In this document: positions 6,254-9,875 of the stretch, piece after piece
How the letters are laid out: each line of letters begins with the position of its first letter
Position numbering within the stretch: the first letter of the stretch is position 1
Origin: Spirulina sp. DLM2.Bin59
GTDB taxonomy: Bacteria > Cyanobacteriota > Cyanobacteriia > Cyanobacteriales > Spirulinaceae
Reading direction: 5' to 3'
DNA length: 9,875 nucleotides
Assembly (NCBI GenBank): GCA_007693875.1
Contig: RECT01000311.1
Span: 1-9,875, forward strand
The notes under the pieces: generated by a model
Databases searched by the model: none
Told to the model about the DNA's origin: nothing
What the model saw: only the letters and a program-made list of their open reading frames with translations
Position numbers and translations under genes: made by a program

Positions 6254-7234
6254 ATGTTTGATCTTTTCTATCCCTTTGATTGGCTTTCAACGCAACTGGT
6301 GGAGGCCCTGGGCTTATCGGTGGAATCCCCCTTGGGTTCAAGCCTGCACTTCTTTTTTTATGATGTCCCCAAGGTCTTAACGCTGTTGGTGGTGATTAGC
6401 TTTGTGATTGGTTATTTACAAAGTTTTCTTTCCCCTGAGCGGGTGCGGCATTTTCTCGAAGGCAAGCGGCGATTCTCAGGCAATGTCTTGGCAGGAATGC
6501 TCGGAGCGATCACGCCCTTTTGTTCCTGTTCGGCGGTTCCCCTGTTTATTGGCTTTTTAAAGGCCGGGGTTCCCTTGGGGGTGACGTTTTCCTATTTGAT
6601 TTCAGCCCCGATGGTGGATGCGATCGCCGTTTTCCTGCTTTGGACATTGTTCGGCTTCCAAGCCACGGTTTTGTATATTGTCTTTGGGGTGGGGTTGGCG
6701 ATCGCTTCTGGTTATGCCATCGGTCTGTTCAACTTGGAAAAATGGGTTGCCCCCTTTATCCTCCAAGGTCAAGCCGCCACGCCCTCAGGGGGAACAATCC
6801 CCACCGTTGAGTTAACCTCAAAACAACGGTGGAAAGAAGCACAGTTCCAAGCGGTAGATATCCTCAAATCCGTTTGGATCTACGTCGTTGTGGGCATTGG
6901 CATTGGGGCTGGGATCCACGGCTATGCCCCCACGGAATTGATCAGTGAATGGGCGGGGCCGGGTAATCCCTTCGCAGTGTTGATTGCGGTATTGATGGGG
7001 GTTCCCCTCTATACGAATATTGCCGGAGTTCTGCCCATTGCGGCGGCGTTGGTGGGGAAGGGGATGGCTTTGGGAACGGTGTTATCCTTCACGATGGCGG
7101 TGACGGCCCTTTCTTTGCCGCAAATGATTATCCTGCGCCGAGTCTTGCAACCGCCTTTGTTGGCGCTGTTTATCAGCTTAACGACGGTGGGGATTATTGC
7201 GGTGGGTTATTTGTTTAACTTTCTGATCGCTTAA
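6254..7234 (+). CDS. UPF0718/DUF318 permease (ArsP_1-like)
   Basis: This is a 326-residue integral membrane protein with about eight hydrophobic segments (roughly 37-56, 76-100, 104-130, 136-158, 204-224, 240-264, 270-290, 302-324). The core signature is TPFCSCSAVPLFIGFLKAG at 87-105; the CSCS cysteines (C90, C92) are the hallmark of this permease family. Loop 159-203 is hydrophilic. A second, related half carries GVPLYTNIAGVLPIAAALV (249-267), consistent with an internal duplication. A family member, ArsP of Campylobacter, exports trivalent organoarsenicals; for most cyanobacterial members the substrate is unknown. The gene is in an operon with the thioredoxin-like gene upstream. No arsR-type regulator or arsenate reductase gene is visible in the window, so an arsenic role is only an inference. 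No terminator is seen before the next plus-strand gene at 7314. Confidence 0.87.
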   Translation: MFDLFYPFDWLSTQLVEALGLSVESPLGSSLHFFFYDVPKVLTLLVVISFVIGYLQSFLSPERVRHFLEGKRRFSGNVLAGMLGAITPFCSCSAVPLFIGFLKAGVPLGVTFSYLISAPMVDAIAVFLLWTLFGFQATVLYIVFGVGLAIASGYAIGLFNLEKWVAPFILQGQAATPSGGTIPTVELTSKQRWKEAQFQAVDILKSVWIYVVVGIGIGAGIHGYAPTELISEWAGPGNPFAVLIAVLMGVPLYTNIAGVLPIAAALVGKGMALGTVLSFTMAVTALSLPQMIILRRVLQPPLLALFISLTTVGIIAVGYLFNFLIA

Positions 7235-7262
7235 TTGCTCGGCACGAAAAACGGATCGCACC

Positions 7263-7291
7263 ATTCTCAATAAATAGCATAAAATGAGAAT
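7263..7291. promoter_or_regulatory. Inverted repeat upstream of DUF5132-like gene, possible operator
   Basis: ATTCTCA (7263-7269) and TGAGAAT (7285-7291) form a perfect 7-base inverted repeat with 15 bases between. Arm centres are 22 bases apart, about two helical turns, and the spacer is AT-rich. It ends 9 bases before the Shine-Dalgarno of the gene at 7314. A dimeric repressor site is plausible; no particular regulator is indicated. Confidence 0.35.
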
Positions 7292-7300
7292 AGCCGTTTC

Positions 7301-7305
7301 AAAGG
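7301..7305 (+). promoter_or_regulatory. Ribosome binding site deciding start at 7314
   Basis: AAAGG lies 8 bases before the ATG at 7314. The alternative ATG at 7284 has no Shine-Dalgarno sequence and lies in the AT-rich inverted-repeat region, so 7314 is preferred. Confidence 0.5.
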
Positions 7306-7313
7306 TGCAGGAT

Positions 7314-7625
7314 ATGAATCAAGGTCAGATCGGTTTGCGGGCTAGGGTGGAACAACTGGCCAACAACCCCAGCAATCGAGTGGTGACTCGTGCTTTGGTG
7401 GTGGGGGTAACTGCCGCTGTGGTTGCCCCTGTGGTGTTGCCCCTGGCGAAACCCCTCGCCAAAGCCACAATTAAGGCCGGCGTGACGCTCCTCGAAAAAA
7501 CGAAGATGGCTCTGGCGGAAACGATGGAAATGGTGGCAGATATTGCCGCAGAAGCCCGCGCTGAAGTCCAAAGTGCCCAAGCCGCTCCTGTGGCAGAGCC
7601 AAGCGGGGACGCTAACCAAAATTAG
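7314..7625 (+). CDS. Small membrane-associated protein, DUF5132-like
   Basis: This 103-residue protein has a short polar N-terminus (1-22), one hydrophobic helix (about 27-46, ALVVGVTAAVVAPVVLPLA), a basic AKPLAKATIKAG segment (45-56), then an amphipathic acidic helix rich in Ala, Glu and Lys (59-87) and a disordered tail. The pattern APVVLPLAKPLAKATIKAG followed by LLEKTK...AE...D..AEA resembles DUF5132 proteins, which I recall from cyanobacteria and actinobacteria, some next to heavy-metal P-type ATPase genes. No enzymatic motif is present. It probably sits in the inner membrane and may help or regulate a transporter. It follows the permease gene by 79 bases and faces the P-type ATPase region. 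It could be read from the upstream operon or from its own promoter around the 7263-7291 inverted repeat. An in-frame ATG at 7284 would add ten residues. Confidence 0.72.
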   Translation: MNQGQIGLRARVEQLANNPSNRVVTRALVVGVTAAVVAPVVLPLAKPLAKATIKAGVTLLEKTKMALAETMEMVADIAAEARAEVQSAQAAPVAEPSGDANQN

Positions 7626-7642
7626 CAATGGGTCTTGTTGTT

Positions 7643-7688
7643 AGTGGGGGCGAAAGATTTTTCGGGCGAAAGATTTTTCGCCCCTACT
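7643..7688. terminator. Hairpin between convergent genes, probable bidirectional terminator
   Basis: GGGGCGAAA (7647-7655) pairs with TTTCGCCCC (7676-7684). Flanking bases extend the stem to about 12-13 pairs with one G-T pair (AGTG at 7643-7646 against TACT at 7685-7688, read as complement). It lies in the 64 bases between the stop codons of the DUF5132-like gene (7625) and the minus-strand gene (7690), where a terminator for both is expected. There is no long T-run outside the stem, so the terminator call rests on the stem and position. Confidence 0.55.
7648..7679. repeat. Two tandem copies of a 16-base unit
   Basis: GGGCGAAAGATTTTTC is present twice without interruption (7648-7663 and 7664-7679), followed by GCCCCTAC. 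Sequences of the form GTAGGGGCGAA...TTCGCCCCTAC are familiar as dispersed cyanobacterial repeats, so this may be a small copy of such an element that also supplies the hairpin. Confidence 0.8.
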
Positions 7689-7689
7689 G

Positions 7690-7947
7690 TTAACGACGAA
7701 CAGGGACAGCCGGAGGGAGGGGTTGGCCCTGTTTGCTGTTTTGGGCTTGGGCAACCCAGTCGGAAAGACGCATGGGGGTTCGGGGTTGAGCCATGTTGGC
7801 CTGCCCATGATTCCCCATGACCAGGGGAGTGCCTAAGATTAAGACCCCTAAGCCGAGCCAAGCGAGGGGGTGATTGCCTTGGCCGGTTTCGAGAATTTCT
7901 TTCAAATGAAATGTCAAGACTGATTTATCAAGATGAATCAGAGACAT
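7690..7947 (-). CDS. Small single-helix membrane protein of unknown function
   Basis: This 85-residue protein has a polar N-terminus (MSLIHLDKSVLTFHLKEI), one hydrophobic segment at about 27-44 (LAWLGLGVLILGTPLVMG), and a Gln/Pro-rich C-terminal tail with basic ends (ending PAVPVRR). I recognise no family. It sits 72 bases after the P-type ATPase stop codon on the same strand, so it may be an accessory of that pump; it also has its own candidate promoter. The ATG at 7947 is preferred: an in-frame GTG at 7974 would coincide with the predicted transcription start, although it would add nine residues. A Shine-Dalgarno sequence is lacking for both. That it is a real gene is supported by context, promoter and the terminator-like hairpin just after its stop, not by homology. 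Confidence 0.6.
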   Translation of the reverse strand: MSLIHLDKSVLTFHLKEILETGQGNHPLAWLGLGVLILGTPLVMGNHGQANMAQPRTPMRLSDWVAQAQNSKQGQPLPPAVPVRR

Positions 7948-7958
7948 GGTGAGATCAG

Positions 7959-7976
7959 CAGTGAAATTGATCACTG
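7959..7976. promoter_or_regulatory. 6-6-6 inverted repeat at the predicted transcription start, possible operator
   Basis: CAGTGA and TCACTG form a perfect inverted repeat with a 6-base spacer. It lies directly after the candidate -10 box and before the ATG at 7947, so it could be a repressor site overlapping +1 or a small leader hairpin in the transcript. No specific regulator is indicated. Confidence 0.35.
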
Positions 7977-7979
7977 TTC

Positions 7980-8006
7980 ATTGTAGCAAGCTTTGTTCCT
8001 TAACAA
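7980..8006 (-). promoter_or_regulatory. Candidate promoter of the small membrane protein gene
   Basis: On the minus strand, TTGTTA (8006-8001) and TACAAT (7985-7980) resemble -35 and -10 boxes, though the 15-base spacer is short. The -10 box matches consensus in five of six bases. Transcription would start near 7973, giving a leader of about 27 bases before the ATG at 7947. It lies just after the P-type ATPase stop codon (8020). Confidence 0.35.
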
Positions 8007-8019
8007 GAAATATTATCAA

Positions 8020-9875
8020 TTATTGCGGCTCCTTGGCCCATTGTTGCGTGAGTTGGTGCTCCACGAGGGGCCGGAGGCTATTCATGGCGGCAAGGATGGC
8101 CGAGCCGTTATGAATCAGCGTGGCGATCAAGGGATTGAGGCCAAAGGTGGCCGCAAGGCCGAGGGCGATCAAGTTGGGAGCAACAACGAGGGTGGTGTTT
8201 TGATCGATGAGATGGCGGGTTTCGCGGGCGATCGCCATCACCTCTAAAATATCCAGGAGTTGATCATTCATCAAAACAATATCCGCCGTTTCGCGGGCGA
8301 TATCTGTCCCCCCAGCAAAGGAAATGGACACATCAGCATAGGCCAGGGCCACGGAATCATTGAGGCCATCCCCCACAAAAGCGACGGTGTGGCCGCTGCG
8401 GTGGAGATCCCGCACCACTTTGGCTTTTTGTTCCGGGAAGGCTTCGGCATAAACATGGGCGGTGGGAATGCCGAGGCTGGCGGCAACTTGGCAAGCTCGG
8501 TGGGGGCGATCGCCTGTGAGCAAATAGACATTTAAGCCGTAATCCTGTTGCAAGGTGGCGATCAATGCCGCACTTTCGGGACGGAGGGGGTCACTATAGG
8601 CGATCGCCCCCAAATATTCCCCCCCCCAAGCCACATCAATCCAAGATTCTGCGCCATCGGGGGCATCGCTTAAAGTTTCCTCAAAGCCGCTATTGAGCAA
8701 AAACCGCCGACTCCCTACGAGCAGCCGTTGCCCCTCCACCTCTGCCTCAACGCCTAAACCCACCTGATAATGCCAGGCTCCCCTAGGGGGAATCGTCAAT
8801 CCCTGCGATCGCGCCGCCTTGACAATCGCTTCCGCTACGGGATGGGTTAACCGCTGCTCCGCCGCTGCCGCCAATTGCAATAACCGTTCTGGTGAGCAGT
8901 CCCCCTGAGGATGGAGGCCGGTAACGGCAATTTTGCCTTGGGTGAGGGTTCCGGTTTTATCAAAAACCAGCGTATCAATGTCCGCCAACTGCTCTAGGGT
9001 GCGGCCGCTGCGGACTAAAACCCCGTGGCGGGTGGTGTGGTTGAGGGCGCTGAGGAAAGCGGTGGGAATGGAAACGCGGATGCCGGTGACAAAATCCAGG
9101 GTTAAAATCGCCGCCGCCCGGCTTGGATCTCTCGTTGCTAACCCCACCACCACCGCCAACAGTAGCGCCGGGCCGATGAGGCGATCAGCAATCTTTTCAG
9201 CATAATTGGCCATGCGGGTATCATGAACCGGCGCTTGGGAAAGGAGGGCAATGCTAGCAGCGGCACGGGTTTGATCCCCCACCCGTTCTGCCCGCAGGTA
9301 GATCTGACCCGATCGCACCAAGGTTGAGGCCCAAGCGCGATCGCCCGTCTTTTTCGCCACCGGCAAGGCTTCCCCGGTTAAACTCTGTTGATCCACCCAA
9401 GCCTCCCCTTGGAGAACCGTCCCATCCACAGGGATTTGCTCCCCTGGATAGACCACCACCGTATTCCCCCCTTGAACGCGATCGCTCGGCACTTGCACCG
9501 GCTCCCCCGTTTCCGGTTTCACCCAAGCCCATCGCCCCAAAGCATCCATCAGGGTTAGGGTCTTGCCTTCGGTGGCGCGGGCGGTGCGATCGCGAATATC
9601 ATCCCCCAAGGCATGGAGGAAAATCACCAAAGCCGGGGTTAACAGTTTGCCCTGCACACCGCTGAGGGTGAGGGCCAACAGATCTAACGCATCAATACTC
9701 AATCGTCGCTCTGTCCAGAGGCTGTGCCAAGCCCGTTGGGCAATGGGCAGGGCCAGGCGTACCAAGGCCAAGAAGGCCAAGGGCCGCAGCCAAACCCCCT
9801 GAGGGAATCGCGCCGCTGTCGCCAAAGCCACTGCGACCACAGGCATCAGCAAAGATTCCTCCTCTGGGGGGGATG
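8020..9875 (-). CDS. P1B-like P-type ATPase lacking a CPx motif (5' end beyond window)
   Basis: The frame is open to the right edge (codons reading SPPEEESLL... before the first internal starts near 9852), so the N-terminus is missing. Residues are counted from the TTG at 9852. Seen: hydrophobic helices around 4-12 and 22-40, and a pair at about 54-82; the actuator domain with SLTGEALPV (158-166); the core helix LDFVTGIRVSIPTA (252-265); the phosphorylation motif DKTGT (298-302); the HP dipeptide of P1B ATPases (337-338); TGDRP (446-450); the hinge GDGLND (494-499); and last helices containing NPLIATLIHNGSAILAAMNSLRPL (573-596). The P1B topology and HP motif place it among heavy-metal pumps, but where CPC, SPC or CPH is expected it has FVT, with no cysteine anywhere in that helix. 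It should couple ATP hydrolysis to cation export across a membrane; the ion is unknown. The small gene at 7690-7947 follows on the same strand. Confidence 0.88.
   Translation of the reverse strand, partial: SPPEEESLLMPVVAVALATAARFPQGVWLRPLAFLALVRLALPIAQRAWHSLWTERRLSIDALDLLALTLSGVQGKLLTPALVIFLHALGDDIRDRTARATEGKTLTLMDALGRWAWVKPETGEPVQVPSDRVQGGNTVVVYPGEQIPVDGTVLQGEAWVDQQSLTGEALPVAKKTGDRAWASTLVRSGQIYLRAERVGDQTRAAASIALLSQAPVHDTRMANYAEKIADRLIGPALLLAVVVGLATRDPSRAAAILTLDFVTGIRVSIPTAFLSALNHTTRHGVLVRSGRTLEQLADIDTLVFDKTGTLTQGKIAVTGLHPQGDCSPERLLQLAAAAEQRLTHPVAEAIVKAARSQGLTIPPRGAWHYQVGLGVEAEVEGQRLLVGSRRFLLNSGFEETLSDAPDGAESWIDVAWGGEYLGAIAYSDPLRPESAALIATLQQDYGLNVYLLTGDRPHRACQVAASLGIPTAHVYAEAFPEQKAKVVRDLHRSGHTVAFVGDGLNDSVALAYADVSISFAGGTDIARETADIVLMNDQLLDILEVMAIARETRHLIDQNTTLVVAPNLIALGLAATFGLNPLIATLIHNGSAILAAMNSLRPLVEHQLTQQWAKEPQ

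Noticed and set aside
7622..7861. Minus-strand open frame across the tandem repeat between the convergent genes
   Set aside because: It reads through the hairpin repeat, overlaps the better-supported gene at 7690-7947 in another frame, and has no family resemblance.
8260..8535. Short open frames on both strands within the P-type ATPase gene
   Set aside because: They are shadows of the ATPase hinge region, whose GDGLND motif fixes the true frame.
1..9875. CRISPR arrays, tRNA or rRNA genes, transposases, phage genes
   Set aside because: No regularly spaced repeats, tRNA-like clover-leaf sequences or mobile-element proteins were seen; intergenic gaps are all shorter than 150 bases.

Overview
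This window looks like chromosomal DNA of a cyanobacterium. By eye I count about 18 copies of the octamer GCGATCGC, the HIP1 repeat typical of many cyanobacterial genomes, spread through genes on both strands. The gene families agree: a BicA-type SulP bicarbonate transporter, a peptidoglycan-binding protein with a cyanobacterial N-terminal extension, and a GC-rich palindromic repeat of the kind scattered in filamentous cyanobacteria. Base composition is moderately GC-rich. The species cannot be named from the sequence alone.

Left part (1-3177), all minus strand. From right to left: a YegS/DgkA-type lipid kinase, an exported protein with two PG_binding_1 domains and an SH3b domain, a palindromic repeat at 1135-1215, and an FAD-dependent oxidoreductase of the geranylgeranyl-reductase family that runs off the left edge.

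Centre (3178-5937). A divergent intergenic region leads rightward into a SulP/STAS transporter that keeps the main BicA substrate and sodium-site residues. It converges, with a 14-base gap, on a minus-strand pair: a small exported protein of unknown family with four cysteines, followed by a YraN/UPF0102 nuclease-like protein.

Right part (6010-9875). A plus-strand operon encodes a 78-residue thioredoxin-like protein (CxxC) and, 7 bases later, a UPF0718/DUF318 (ArsP_1-like) permease with a CSCS motif. This pairing recurs in bacteria and is linked to metalloid or thiol-dependent export. A small DUF5132-like membrane protein follows. Facing it on the minus strand are a P1B-like P-type ATPase, whose N-terminus lies beyond the right edge, and a small single-helix membrane protein with its own putative promoter. 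A hairpin built on a 16-base tandem repeat separates the convergent transcripts.

The most interesting region is 7235-9875. The P-type ATPase has the catalytic motifs but lacks the CPx metal-binding motif in its core membrane helix. It is flanked by two small membrane proteins of unknown function, and each of these has an inverted repeat at its predicted promoter or start. This could be an uncharacterised ion-transport module; the transported ion cannot be told from the sequence.
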